From the NCBI GenBank assembly GCA_964509425.1, contig CAZDWZ010000005.1, positions 372,001 to 436,000 of the forward strand: a DNA stretch of 64,000 nt. The letters run 5' to 3'. Below, piece after piece: positions 26,467 to 36,096 of this stretch; positions within the stretch are counted from its first letter, which is position 1; each line of letters starts with the position of its first letter. The position numbers and the translations under genes were made by a program. The notes beneath the pieces were generated by a model. That model searched no databases and was not told the DNA's origin. It saw only the letters and a program-made list of their open reading frames with translations. This stretch comes from CAZDWZ01 sp964509425. Lineage in GTDB: Bacteria; Bdellovibrionota_C; UBA2361; SZUA-149; CAZDWZ01.

Positions 26467-27870
26467 CTATTGCTGTCTATTCCGAGCCCGCTCCCCGAGA
26501 ATTTCCACGGAGCGAGCCGTCATCAGGAAACCAAGCTGAAATCGGTCGAGTCCAAAGTGCTCATCTGGAGCGTGGATCGCGTCTGAAGAGAGCCCGAAAC
26601 CCGCGAGCGCGATCTCCGCTCCGGATACTGCAGCGAGCTCGGCAATAACGGGCACACTCCAGCCTTCGAGAATGAACTTGCAGTCAGTTTCGCAAGCTTC
26701 TTCATAGCCCTTCGCAACCGCTTGAACGACCGCCGCATCGGGTGAAGTTCGCACCGGCCAACCCACCCCGGGCCACTTCCGAATTGAGAGCTCGAACCCG
26801 GCGGGGCATTCCGCCTCGAGGAAGTCCGTGATCTTTTTCCCGATGACGTGAGGATCTTGGTCGGGAACGAGTCGCGCCGAGACTCTGGCGCTCGCCTTTG
26901 CGGGGATAATCGTCTTGATTCCAGCTCCGATATACCCGCCCCAGACGCTGTTCACATCGAGACAGGGCCGCGTCCACCGGCGTTCGTTCGGAGTGAGGTT
27001 TGTTTCACCGCCGACCGGAAGCACGCCGAACTCGTCTTGATACTGCCCGGAATCGAAATCCATAAACAGGACGGCTCGTTCTTCTGCGCTGAGGGGAACG
27101 ACCTCATCATAGAAACCGGGAATTTTGATGACGCCGTTTCGATCGCGGAGCTTTGCAAGGAGCTCCACCATCGCGTGATTCGGATTGAATGCAACTCCGC
27201 CGTGTGAGCCGGAGTGCAGGTCGAACTTTGATCCGGTGAGCTCGATTTCGAAACCGACGAATCCTCTGAGACCGAGGGTGACTGCGGGTGTCTTTACCGA
27301 CGGCACACAGCAGTCGAGAACGAGAAGGTGATCCGCCTTCAGCGCAGCTTTGTGATCGCTCAGAATTCGGGCGAGGCCGATGCTCCCGAGTTCTTCTTCG
27401 CCCTCGATGACGAGCTTGATGTTAAGCGGAAGTTTGCCGTCTCGCTTGAGAAGAGTCTGGAGTGCGGCGATAGCGTACCAGCATTGACCTTTGTTGTCCT
27501 GTGCACCGCGGGCATAAACCTTTCCGTCTTTCACCACCGGCTCAAACGGAGGTGATGTCCATTTTTCGATGGGGTCAACGGGCTGCACGTCGTAGTGATT
27601 GTAGATCATCAATGTTTCAGCGTCGGGGCCGGCTCCGCTCCACTCGGCAAAGAGTGTGGGATGTCCGCTCGTCTCCCAGAACTCGACGGAGAATCCGAGA
27701 GCTTTCAGCTTTGAAGCGAGCCAGTTCGCGCAGTCGAGGACCGAGGCTTTATAGGCCGGGTCCGCGCTCACGCTCGGGAATCTGAGAAAGGTGAGGTAGT
27801 CTTCAATGATTGAGGCTTCGTTCTTTTTGTATTCGCTTCGAAGCCATTCGGTCGTGGATGTCTGTTTCAT
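26467..27870 (-). CDS. M20-family dipeptidase
   Basis: Starting at the ATG at 27870, with GGAG five bases upstream, the 467-residue protein is a zinc peptidase of the M20 CNDP-dipeptidase type. YNHYDVQP holds the first metal-binding His, ARGAQDNKGQ the bridging Asp, IEGEEELGS the catalytic and metal-binding Glu pair, and a dimerisation domain follows. No signal peptide is present, so it acts on di- or tripeptides in the cytoplasm. Its neighbours are unrelated. Confidence 0.88.
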   Translation of the reverse strand: MKQTSTTEWLRSEYKKNEASIIEDYLTFLRFPSVSADPAYKASVLDCANWLASKLKALGFSVEFWETSGHPTLFAEWSGAGPDAETLMIYNHYDVQPVDPIEKWTSPPFEPVVKDGKVYARGAQDNKGQCWYAIAALQTLLKRDGKLPLNIKLVIEGEEELGSIGLARILSDHKAALKADHLLVLDCCVPSVKTPAVTLGLRGFVGFEIELTGSKFDLHSGSHGGVAFNPNHAMVELLAKLRDRNGVIKIPGFYDEVVPLSAEERAVLFMDFDSGQYQDEFGVLPVGGETNLTPNERRWTRPCLDVNSVWGGYIGAGIKTIIPAKASARVSARLVPDQDPHVIGKKITDFLEAECPAGFELSIRKWPGVGWPVRTSPDAAVVQAVAKGYEEACETDCKFILEGWSVPVIAELAAVSGAEIALAGFGLSSDAIHAPDEHFGLDRFQLGFLMTARSVEILGERARNRQQ

Positions 27871-27884
27871 AAACTCCATAAAGT

Positions 27885-28032
27885 GCCGGGCGCGGTGGGG
27901 GTGTCCCTTTACGCACTGATAGCTGCGCTACCAGTAGCATAAAACCGCGCTTAGCACTTATCTACAGGTTGGCAGCCTGCAGACAAACGATTCCGTCTCC
28001 GTCGGCAGCTTGTCGGCCTGCAGACAGTCGTA
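27885..28032. repeat. Imperfect palindrome and repeated CCTGCAGACA in a short gap
   Basis: AGTGC and GCGCGGT near 27892-27907 face ACCGCGC and GCACT near 27944-27958, forming a long imperfect hairpin. Just beyond, CCTGCAGACA occurs twice (near 27976 and 28015). It lies after the stop of the GNAT gene on its strand and may terminate it. Confidence 0.4.
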
Positions 28033-28716
28033 TCAGTCGTTCGGGAGCACCAGATCCTTGACGGAGGTGCCCAATATGACCCGCGGCGTCTCTTCCCCGA
28101 ACTGCTTCAGGGAGTACGCGCCGAGTTGCTTCAGTCCGTACCCCTCGAAGTTGCCGATCACCCGCTCGCGGTGATTGGCGTGGGTGCGAACGAAGAACGT
28201 CCTCGGTTGCGGCGTCATCCGTCGCGTGTGCCGCATGCTCGCCTCGATCAGCGCCGTGGAGATCCCGAGGCTACGGTGCTTCGGATCGACACAGTACACG
28301 ACGAAATCCAGATCCCCCGGCAGGATCCCGAGGTCGCTGAACTGGTATCGCGGGTGCTTCGTCACCGCGTCGCTCAGCACGAGCGTGATCGCCATGCCGA
28401 GGATCCTGCCTCCGTCCTCGACGAGGAAGAACTCCGCGCCCCACCGGTAGAGCTGGAGCAGGAATCCGGTGGCGCTGTCGTCGTTCTCGGCCGGTCCGAG
28501 CGGCCAGTTCGTCTCGTTGAAGCCCCACGGGTTGTCGTGGTCCGTCGTGGACGTGATGAAGCTGTAGTGCAGCATCTTCGCGAGGAGGTCGATGCGATCA
28601 CGGACCTCCTTCTGCTCTGCGATGCGCGGTTTCCAGACCCGCGACTTGGCCTCGTTCCGCTTCGTCTGACGCGGCGTGCTGAAGTTCTTGTGCTCGCCGG
28701 TTTCGATCTGTCCCAT
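28033..28716 (-). CDS. GNAT-family N-acetyltransferase-like protein
   Basis: ATG at 28716 with GGAGG upstream gives 227 residues. A basic N-terminal tail (1-45) leads into a GNAT fold: FFLVEDGGRILGMAITLVLSD, then DLDFVVYCVDPKHRSLGISTALIEASM, which carries the (R/Q)xxGxG/A-like acetyl-CoA loop (here RSLGIS), and FVRTHANHRERV. A final segment contains a repeated LKQ(L/F)G phrase. Substrate unknown. It is an isolated G/C-rich codon gene. Confidence 0.7.
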   Translation of the reverse strand: MGQIETGEHKNFSTPRQTKRNEAKSRVWKPRIAEQKEVRDRIDLLAKMLHYSFITSTTDHDNPWGFNETNWPLGPAENDDSATGFLLQLYRWGAEFFLVEDGGRILGMAITLVLSDAVTKHPRYQFSDLGILPGDLDFVVYCVDPKHRSLGISTALIEASMRHTRRMTPQPRTFFVRTHANHRERVIGNFEGYGLKQLGAYSLKQFGEETPRVILGTSVKDLVLPND

Positions 28717-29493
28717 CCCAGTCCTCCCGCTTGTAGAATGACGTCGGTTGTGAATTGGTGGGTGGGAATTAAATCCTCCTAATACCCCACCGGTTGCCCC
28801 CGTCTTGAGAACAAGACAGCGGCAGCCGGAGTGAATTTCTTCCAAAAAAGCATGTGAAAGAGCGACTCTGTCGTTCACGGGGCGCGAGGTGGCTCTTCGA
28901 GGGCCGCTAGGAACAAAATTTAAAAATTGGATTTTTTAGTCTTGTAGCTAGGACACCCTCGAGGAATTACCCGAGTAGTAGGCCTAGCGAAGATAGAGTT
29001 AGGACAAGCGCATTCGAGACAAGCGGACGCGTCACGACGTCACCAGCGTGAAGCCGGTCCGAAGTTCGTGAAACTGAGTGTGTCCGCGTGATCATTAGGT
29101 ATGCGCTACTCCTCAAGGAAAAGGGGATAGCGCGATTCTTGACCCAGGTCAAGGTCGAACGTCCTTTGGAACTCGGAATGTCGTTGTGAGCTGCGTTCCG
29201 AAGACGCGTGGCATTGTCACAAGATTGTCTTTTTCGATTCTTCCTTCCGCGACTCCCAATTCCATAACACCTTGCCGAATGGAGGGTGCACTTATGGAAC
29301 ACGGACCGCTGAGACACTTTTTTGGGGCGCGCGATTCTCGCATCAATTTTTTCACTTGTTTGTGGTTTTCACCAAGAGGTGAGGGCGGAGGTATTGACCA
29401 GCACGAGAACCACCACGGAAGTGCTCGATTTTCAAATCTTTGCGTCGTTTTTTTTCCGGCCCTTTTTGCGAAATTAACTGCGGCTCACTTGCG
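28717..29493. other. Long gap with an FNR/CRP-like palindrome
   Basis: No convincing gene. It holds the leader of the GNAT gene, with a GTCTT/AAGAC hairpin near 28800, and the 14-base palindrome at 29139-29152. Short frames on both strands lack ribosome sites. Confidence 0.45.
29139..29152. promoter_or_regulatory. Perfect palindrome fitting an FNR/CRP-family site
   Basis: TTGACCCAGGTCAA fits TTGAY-N4-RTCAA, the general FNR/DNR-type consensus. The nearest plus-strand gene starts 340 bases away and the nearest minus-strand gene 420 bases away, so its target is uncertain. Chance occurrence is possible. Confidence 0.35.
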
Positions 29494-30606
29494 ATGGACC
29501 TCGAGGCGATTCTGGCACTCGAGCCGATGCCGGAAGAGGAACAGCCAGTCGAATTTGTTTCTCTGCTTCTCGAAGACGAGAAAGATGGTCTTACCCTGAT
29601 CCACCTCGGCCAAGTTCACAAAATTCCCGGCAAGGTTCCCGACGAATTTCGGAAAGCCGTGGTGAATAGTCAAATCAAGATTGTCGAGTATCTCCGTAAA
29701 GAGAAGATTGTCGCTGTCATTGCCGAAGGGCTCTTCGAAGACGCCAATCCGGCGCTATTCAAAGCGCTGGATGATCCTGCCAAAGTGAACATGCTCGGGG
29801 TCGCGAAGCTCATTTTTCCTAAAGGCATACCGGCGGATCTCTCGAAACTATCTGATCTGCAAAAGGAATTTCTCTATGAGAACGGCGCTGCGATGAGCAT
29901 GTGGTTCACCGGAGAGTTGAAGGAAGTCTACCGTTCGATCCGCCCCGAAGCATCGAAGGCGATCGACGCGAAGATTGCCGCGGCAGGCGAGAAAAAATAC
30001 GGGAAAGCCTGGCCGGTGATGATTGGAAAAGACAAAGAGTTGTCCGACCTCATTTTCAAGCAGCGAGACGAGGCCGCTCTGGAAGAGGTCGCAAGGGTGC
30101 AAAAAACCGGAGCTTTAAAGATAGCCCTCATTTTCGGCCAGGCGCATGACTTTTCGGGAATAGCGAAGGCACGATTTAAGGGCGTCAGGTTTGAGAAAAT
30201 CGCGATGAGCGCAGCGATCCTCGAGCCCGCAGGGGGGCGGCCTGCCAAGTCTGATTTTGGGGTGGATCTTACTTTTAAGCCGTTCATAGATTTCAAAGGC
30301 AATTTCTCCGCAGCCCTCGTTGTCTACGGAAATCAGCCGAAGGATGATGTGATGTTGCGCGCGAAGATCGTCGTCGAGCAAAGGAAAATACTTACGTTTC
30401 TGAAGGAGAATAAGCGGCGGCTCGCTGCGTGGGAGTGGCAGCACTTCGTTACCCCGGAGCTGAAAATCGCCGGTCTCGAATTTCTCGACCCGAAGTCACT
30501 GGATGCAGGATTCCCCCTCGCGGATTTTCGGATAGATATTGCAGCGGATCCGGCCCTGAAAAAGGCGGGGGAGGCGTGGATCGCGGCTCACAAGCTCAAA
30601 GAATGA
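29494..30606 (+). CDS. TraB/ChaN (Tiki)-superfamily-like protein
   Basis: About 370 residues. The early segment LIHLGQVHKIPG and a following VIAEGLFED, plus a later LIFGQAHDF, match the pair of G-x-x-H motifs and acidic residues of the Tiki/TraB/ChaN hydrolase-like superfamily. Biochemistry in bacteria is mostly unknown; ChaN binds heme. No signal peptide is visible from the ATG at 29494, and the frame is open upstream to a TTG at 29440. It ends converging on the carbonic anhydrase gene. Confidence 0.5.
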   Translation: MDLEAILALEPMPEEEQPVEFVSLLLEDEKDGLTLIHLGQVHKIPGKVPDEFRKAVVNSQIKIVEYLRKEKIVAVIAEGLFEDANPALFKALDDPAKVNMLGVAKLIFPKGIPADLSKLSDLQKEFLYENGAAMSMWFTGELKEVYRSIRPEASKAIDAKIAAAGEKKYGKAWPVMIGKDKELSDLIFKQRDEAALEEVARVQKTGALKIALIFGQAHDFSGIAKARFKGVRFEKIAMSAAILEPAGGRPAKSDFGVDLTFKPFIDFKGNFSAALVVYGNQPKDDVMLRAKIVVEQRKILTFLKENKRRLAAWEWQHFVTPELKIAGLEFLDPKSLDAGFPLADFRIDIAADPALKKAGEAWIAAHKLKE

Positions 30607-30657
30607 ACGTTTAGCCAGCGATTCGAACGGACGAACCCGACAGAAAATCTGCTCTCT

Positions 30658-31371
30658 TCAACGCTTTCCTTGCGAGAGGAATGGGAGGCGAGGGACAGCG
30701 GGTGACTCCTCCGTCTCCGCCTCAGTCGCAACTTCTTCTTTCTCGAAGTGGTAAGAATAAATCGGATCAATCTTCGCACCAGGTTCAAGGGAAATGAGCT
30801 CCTTCAACATCCCGGATCGAAGGTCATACACCCAGCCGTGAACATGAGGGCGTTTGTTCTTGGCCCAGCAACGCTGGATGATGGAGGTTGAGGCGAGATT
30901 GTGAACTTGTTCAATCACGTTCAGCTCAATCATGCGAGCCGTGCGATCTTCCTCGCTTCGAATTGCTTCCAGCTCTTGCCTGTGAAAGCGATAGACGTCT
31001 TTGATGTGCCGCAGCCACTTGTTAATGATTCCAAAGTCGCGATGGGTCATCGCAGCTTTGACTCCGCCGCAATTGTAATGGCCGCAGATGATCACATGGG
31101 GAACTTCGAGTACTTCAACCGCGTATTGCAGAACGCTGACGAGATTAAGATCGGTGTGTACGACGAGGTTCGCCACATTCCGATGAACGAAAAGCTCCCC
31201 CGGCTCAGTGCCGGTGATTTCCTCCGCGGGCACTCGGCTATCTGAGCAGCCGATCCACAAAAACTCCGGCTTTTGCGCATATTCCATTCGCTGGAAGTAG
31301 TCGTAGCGGAGATCCACTTTTTCCTTTGCCCAGGCTTTGTTTGCGAGCAACAGTTTGCGATCGGATCTCAT
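30658..31371 (-). CDS. Beta-class carbonic anhydrase
   Basis: 237 residues, from an ATG with GGAG eight bases upstream. The zinc site is complete: CSDSR (Cys and the Asp/Arg dyad) and HYNCGGV (His and Cys). FVHRNVANLV and the RHIKDVY region are typical of the family. It interconverts CO2 and bicarbonate in the cytoplasm. It lies 80 bases downstream of a SulP transporter on the same strand; together they could import and interconvert bicarbonate. Confidence 0.92.
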   Translation of the reverse strand: MRSDRKLLLANKAWAKEKVDLRYDYFQRMEYAQKPEFLWIGCSDSRVPAEEITGTEPGELFVHRNVANLVVHTDLNLVSVLQYAVEVLEVPHVIICGHYNCGGVKAAMTHRDFGIINKWLRHIKDVYRFHRQELEAIRSEEDRTARMIELNVIEQVHNLASTSIIQRCWAKNKRPHVHGWVYDLRSGMLKELISLEPGAKIDPIYSYHFEKEEVATEAETEESPAVPRLPFLSQGKR

Positions 31372-31450
31372 CGGCAGTTCTCCATCCAACGTGAGGCGGT
31401 AGGTATATCGAACTTATGAGGGGTAAGCGAGCGAATACGATTATTTCTCT

Positions 31451-33106
31451 CTACACCACTGACCCGGACAGAAATTTGAGTGACTTCTTGTGAACATTTT
31501 TCAACTCTACGGTGATATTGCGGTGCCGGGCCTGCTCTTGGAAGTCGTTCAGCATGTCGTAGATGTCCTTGTCGATGAACATCGCCTTCGTGCCGTCGAT
31601 GAGCAACACGGCATTATCGGGAATTCCCCGGAAAGCGCGTTTCACCTCGGCCTTGTTCACGAAAGAAACGTCTTTGTTCAATCTCATCAGAAATTCATGT
31701 TTATCGTTCACAATTGAGATCGCGTCGTGATGGTTTGTCTTCAACACGAAGAATAATCCTACGGCGAGACCGAGGAGAACGCCGGTAAGAAGGTCAGTGA
31801 AGAGAATGGCAAGGAGCGTGATGATAAAGGGGAGGAACTGATCGGTTCCTGCTTTATACATATCCTTGATGATCTTCGGTGAGACGAGTTTGAATCCGAC
31901 GACGATGAGAACAGCCGCAAGCGTGGAAAGCGGAATCATGTTCAATATTGACGGGAAAAAGACGACTGCGACGAAGAGCAGGAATCCGTGAAAGATGGCA
32001 GAGAGCCGCGTCTTGTTTCCGGCAAAAATATTGGTCGAGCTGCGGACGATGACGGAAGTTACCGGAAGACCTCCGATCGCGCCTGACAGAATATTGCCGA
32101 GGCCCTGCGCACGGAGCTCACGATTAATTGACGAGATTCGGCGATACGGGTCGAGCTTATCCGAAGCTTCGACCGACAGGATAGATTCGATGCTGGCGAT
32201 GATTGCAATCGTAATCGCGGCAACCAGGACCGTCGGCTGCAGCACGCCGGCAAAATCGGGGACAGAAAAACTCGAGAACAAAGCGCCGAAGGTTTCGAAG
32301 ACCGGCAATTGGACGTGGTGTTCGGGAACGATTCGGAGGCTTTTCTCGGGAAGGAGTGTAGTGATGAGCCAGTCCATCGTCACTCCGAGAATTACGACGA
32401 CGAGGGATCCCGGGACAGCCTTGAAAAGCTTCACCCCTTTTTTCGCAAAGTACTCCCAGGAAACGAGGACAACGAGCGAAGTGAGGGCAATCGTCGCTGC
32501 CGCGGGATGGAAATTTACGACGGCGCGAACAATGGCGCTGAGTGAATTCTCGCCACCGATCTGCCAGAAATTCAGATCGCCTTGGAAGTCGGAGTCCTTT
32601 CCAAGCGCATGCGGAATTTGTTTGAGGATAATGACAGCGCCGATTCCGGAGAGCATGCCTTTGATGACCGAGCTCGGGCAGTATTCTCCGAGGACGCCGA
32701 GTCTCAGGTAGCCGAATGCGACCTGGAACATTCCTGCCAGCACCACCGCGACGAGGAAGCCTTCGTAGCTGCCGATGTCTTTAATCGCATGAGCGCAGAT
32801 GACGGTGAGTCCTGCAGCGGGTCCGCTGACGCTCACTTGAGAGCCTGAGGCCGCACCAACGACGATGCCGCCGACCACTCCCGCGATGAGTCCGGCAAAC
32901 AGCGGAGCTCCGGAAGCGAGCGCAATTCCGAGGCAGAGTGGAATCGCGACGAGGAATACGACTACCCCCGCGAGAAGATCGTTTGCGAGGTATTCGAACA
33001 TCCGTGGCAGATGATTACATTTCGGAGCTTCCGGAACTGGATAAGCGGGATAGCTGCCGTTTGAGCCGTGGCGGGGGTCCTTCAATCCATTAACCTCTGA
33101 TGTCAT
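31451..33106 (-). CDS. SulP-family anion transporter with STAS domain, possibly bicarbonate
   Basis: 551 residues. After a short cytoplasmic N-terminus, about 12-14 membrane segments include GVVVFLVAIPLCLGIALASG and SGPAAGLTVI, the SulP signatures. The last 110 residues form a STAS-like domain. ATG at 33106 with GGAG-like bases upstream. SulP carriers move sulfate, bicarbonate or dicarboxylates; pairing with a beta-carbonic anhydrase favours bicarbonate (BicA-like). Confidence 0.88.
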   Translation of the reverse strand: MTSEVNGLKDPRHGSNGSYPAYPVPEAPKCNHLPRMFEYLANDLLAGVVVFLVAIPLCLGIALASGAPLFAGLIAGVVGGIVVGAASGSQVSVSGPAAGLTVICAHAIKDIGSYEGFLVAVVLAGMFQVAFGYLRLGVLGEYCPSSVIKGMLSGIGAVIILKQIPHALGKDSDFQGDLNFWQIGGENSLSAIVRAVVNFHPAAATIALTSLVVLVSWEYFAKKGVKLFKAVPGSLVVVILGVTMDWLITTLLPEKSLRIVPEHHVQLPVFETFGALFSSFSVPDFAGVLQPTVLVAAITIAIIASIESILSVEASDKLDPYRRISSINRELRAQGLGNILSGAIGGLPVTSVIVRSSTNIFAGNKTRLSAIFHGFLLFVAVVFFPSILNMIPLSTLAAVLIVVGFKLVSPKIIKDMYKAGTDQFLPFIITLLAILFTDLLTGVLLGLAVGLFFVLKTNHHDAISIVNDKHEFLMRLNKDVSFVNKAEVKRAFRGIPDNAVLLIDGTKAMFIDKDIYDMLNDFQEQARHRNITVELKNVHKKSLKFLSGSVV

Positions 33107-33401
33107 CACCTGTCTCCAGTGCAATTGTCGTCGGATTCGTATTTCGCTGGATGTGACCTGCGTCAACACTGACGCAATCCTCTGCACCAGCCAAGCACGA
33201 GATTATATATCGTCTCGATTGGCCAAGCGCTGCCGAATTTTTATGACGGGGTCTTTTGGCCTTAGATATCCCAAAATACCCGCCACAGTCTCTCAAGTGT
33301 CTATTCGCGTTTTCAGCGAATTTAACCCGTGACGGCAACGGCTAGGCGTACGGGTTCGACGAACGAGTGTCAATATCCTTCAGAATCCTGCGGCTTTTTA
33401 G
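33107..33401. promoter_or_regulatory. Intergenic region before the SulP/carbonic anhydrase operon
   Basis: Between the end of the HerA-like gene and the SulP start. It should hold the operon promoter and the terminator of the HerA-like gene, but I see no strong hairpin or clear promoter boxes. Confidence 0.35.
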
Positions 33402-35048
33402 CTACCAAAACTTCTGGAAGTTCGGCCCTGATGATGTCGGCGGCGATTCTGGACGCTCCATAGTGACCGAGAGCGGGACAGGGAAATCGACTCCGAGCAC
33501 GATTGCCTGACCGGGTGCCAGGGCCGGAAGTGACGCCAATATGCCGGAATCGACTGATCCGGACGCTCGTTCCACCACTCCTCGGTCACGGTCATTGATG
33601 AGACGGTGAACGATGAGCGTTCCCATCTGGCTGAGAACCGACTCTGGAATATCTCGCGGCCGCTGTGTCGCAATGCAGATATTCAAGGCGTACTTTCTAC
33701 CCTCCTTAGCGATGAGCCCGAACGAATCAAGAGGATAGGCTCCGCCGTCGCCTTCAAGGGTGACGTTCAAGAATTGGTGTGCCTCGTCGAGGAGGACGAC
33801 AAGCGGCTTCTGTTGGAAGCGCTCGGTCCGGCCGATTTTCAAGAGATAACGGCCGGTGGCGTTTGCAATGATCTCTCGCGCCATGTGAGCGAACGAAAGG
33901 TATTGGAGGGAAACGCAGAGAATACAGACTGTCGGATGTTCGATGAACTTTTCAATCACTTCGAGGAGTGAAGGCTTGTCTTGAGGATCAAAGATTGGAG
34001 CAAGGTTCGCCGACTGCAGGATGTCCTGGATTCGGTTCACCATCGGCATGCATTGCGAAACTTCGTTTCCGTTGATGTCTCCCCAATATTGCGTTTCGAG
34101 CGCGCTTCGACTTGGGAAGACGCATTCGTTTTGAATTTGCTGCGGGAGCTTTTTGATGTTGAAGAGCGCCTGAGGGTCTTCGATCGCGACGATGTGTTTC
34201 GCAACTTCCGCTTCGAAAGTCTCTTTCGCTTTGTTCGCCTTGTTGATGAGTCCGTCGAGTGCGGTGGCCGGAGCCAATCGCGCAAGTTTCAGGCTTCGGA
34301 TTGCGGAACGCAGTTTGGGAGCTTGGCTCTGTCCGGTCGGTTTGAAAATCGCGAAGAGGTCGTTTTCAGTAAGTTGAAAGTAGGGGAGGACCACTTGCCG
34401 AGCATTCGGCGAGGGTCGCGGATGGTTCCCGAGGTACACGTGAAGCACCGGTCCCTTCAAGTTTCCGAACTCTCCGGTGGCATCGAAGAGGACGACCTTT
34501 GATTTGTGTTTTGCGCACTGCTCGACGATTCGGGCGACCGAGTTACTTTTTCCGGCGCCGGTCGTTCCAACGATCGCGCAGTGACGGCCGAAAATCATTT
34601 CAGGGGTAAATGCAACTGGCGAGCTGTCGCGATCAAGGAGGCGCGCAACCGAAAGGATGACCTTCTCATTTGTCCCCTCCATGCTCGAATGCGATTCGAT
34701 GAGGTGCCGAACCAAGGCCCCGTCCGGAATAAAAACTTTATCGCCGAGCCGCGGTTTGCTGAGAACTCCGGGAGATACTTTTCCGTTTCCGAGATTGAGA
34801 GAGGTGAGGAGTTGGATTTTCGCGATATACGACGCGGCTCTTCCGTTATCTCCTTCTTTCCGCGAAAGGTCTGTGATCTGCCCGAACACTCCAATCCCGG
34901 AACTTTCGATGAGCACGTAACTTCCCACTTGCAGTCCCGCCGGCATGCGCTCGGAGAGAGTAACGTCGAGAGTCGACTGACCGATCTGCGAGGCGACTCC
35001 AATCGGTTCCTTACCTTCGAAGGCTTCAAAGAGATTTGTCTTTTGCAT
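33402..35048 (-). CDS. HerA-like ATPase with HAS barrel (DUF87)
   Basis: 548 residues from the ATG at 35048. An N-terminal HAS-barrel (residues about 10-100) is followed by a FtsK/HerA-type motor: Walker A in IVGTTGAGKSNSVARI, Walker B in VVLLDEAHQFLN, and the sensor stretch ICIATQRPRDIPESVLSQMG with an arginine finger region after it. HerA hexamers pump DNA, usually with the nuclease NurA in archaea. No NurA or other nuclease is adjacent, so its partner is unknown. Confidence 0.85.
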   Translation of the reverse strand: MQKTNLFEAFEGKEPIGVASQIGQSTLDVTLSERMPAGLQVGSYVLIESSGIGVFGQITDLSRKEGDNGRAASYIAKIQLLTSLNLGNGKVSPGVLSKPRLGDKVFIPDGALVRHLIESHSSMEGTNEKVILSVARLLDRDSSPVAFTPEMIFGRHCAIVGTTGAGKSNSVARIVEQCAKHKSKVVLFDATGEFGNLKGPVLHVYLGNHPRPSPNARQVVLPYFQLTENDLFAIFKPTGQSQAPKLRSAIRSLKLARLAPATALDGLINKANKAKETFEAEVAKHIVAIEDPQALFNIKKLPQQIQNECVFPSRSALETQYWGDINGNEVSQCMPMVNRIQDILQSANLAPIFDPQDKPSLLEVIEKFIEHPTVCILCVSLQYLSFAHMAREIIANATGRYLLKIGRTERFQQKPLVVLLDEAHQFLNVTLEGDGGAYPLDSFGLIAKEGRKYALNICIATQRPRDIPESVLSQMGTLIVHRLINDRDRGVVERASGSVDSGILASLPALAPGQAIVLGVDFPVPLSVTMERPESPPTSSGPNFQKFW

Positions 35049-35160
35049 GAAAACCCGCCCGCTCCGAAAAAAGATTTCTGACCGCCTTATGATGTCAGCG
35101 GGGGGGGAGTCGTCGCACGGCTTTCGGCGACGGTTGTTTCTGACTGACATAATGCGGGAA

Positions 35161-35829
35161 CTACTGTCCTTTGGAGTTCCTGAGCAGCTCTAAAACGTCC
35201 TCATCGGGCACGGGATTAAAATCCGCGTAGAATGAGCCGACCGACGAGAAGTTCGCGGACTCAATCAGGCAGACAAAGTCATTGCAATACCGGTGGGCGA
35301 GCTCCAAACAAGAGACCGGAGCGACGGGTACGGCGACGGTGACTTGTTTTGGATTTTTTGCGGTAAGAACTTGGAGTGCTGCAATGAGCGTCGATCCCGT
35401 CGCAATCCCATCATCAGTGAGAATTATTGAGCGCCCAGTGATCTCTGCTGCTGGTCGTACTGCTCGGAACAAACGCCGCCTTCTCATAATTTCTGAAAGT
35501 TGATGCAATCTTTCGCGCGCGACGGAGGGTCTGAGATCGGCGGAGATCTCCGAAGCGAGGTACGTAAGCCCGTCTTCGTTCACGGCACCGACTGCTAGTT
35601 CGGGATGAAATGGTGAGCGCAATTTTCGCGCGAGGACGAGATCGAGCTCGACGCTCAGCCTCTCGGCGATTGCTGCGCCCACAACGACGCCGCCCCTCGG
35701 AATTCCAATCACAAGAGGATTTTCAAACTCTCGAGATTTGAGTTGCTCGGCAATTCGCTCCCCGGCTTCGCGGCGATCGCGGAACACAACACTCTGCCTT
35801 GGATGATGTAAGTGTTTTGGCTGAACCAT
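35161..35829 (-). CDS. Phosphoribosyltransferase-domain protein
   Basis: 222 residues with a type I phosphoribosyltransferase fold: GIPRGGVVVGAAIAERL near the N-terminus and the PRPP loop SIILTDDGIATGSTLIAAL. This stand-alone subfamily is widespread and its substrate is not established. It is 112 bases upstream of the HerA-like gene on the same strand and may share its transcript. Confidence 0.85.
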   Translation of the reverse strand: MVQPKHLHHPRQSVVFRDRREAGERIAEQLKSREFENPLVIGIPRGGVVVGAAIAERLSVELDLVLARKLRSPFHPELAVGAVNEDGLTYLASEISADLRPSVARERLHQLSEIMRRRRLFRAVRPAAEITGRSIILTDDGIATGSTLIAALQVLTAKNPKQVTVAVPVAPVSCLELAHRYCNDFVCLIESANFSSVGSFYADFNPVPDEDVLELLRNSKGQ

Positions 35830-35985
35830 AATGCAATTCTAACGCATGTTGCGGTTCGGCGTTCATGACATTCCTCATAACGTTGATAACGCCCGGAAAA
35901 CTCAGGAACATCAGTGGAAGAAATAGTCGCCTCTGTCATGCGTACTACTCCCTTCTTCCACCAACTCATCAACTCCTAACTTGTT

Positions 35986-36031
35986 GAGCCGTGCACGCTC
36001 TGGAACCATCGCGCGTGCGGTACTCCGGCTC
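35986..36031 (+). promoter_or_regulatory. Nested leader hairpin before the membrane phosphatase-like gene
   Basis: GAGCCG (35986-35991) pairs with CGGCTC (36026-36031), and inside it GCACGC (35993-35998) pairs with GCGTGC (36013-36018). It ends 65 bases before the ATG at 36097. A following CTTT is too short for a typical terminator. Confidence 0.45.
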
Positions 36032-36096
36032 TTTGAAAGTTTATCTCGGGACATGAGCGAATGTTGTTCGTTTGTTTTCAATCGGAGGACTCCGCG

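Noticed and set aside
27976..28025. Attachment site from repeated CCTGCAGACA
   Set aside because: Only two short copies 39 bases apart, with no integrase or element between them.
29149..29355. 68-codon minus-strand frame in the long gap
   Set aside because: The start is GTG with no ribosome site and the sequence matches nothing; kept as background.
33402..35829. HerA-based defence pair
   Set aside because: No Sir2, DUF4297, NurA or other effector lies next to the HerA-like ATPase; the neighbour is a phosphoribosyltransferase.
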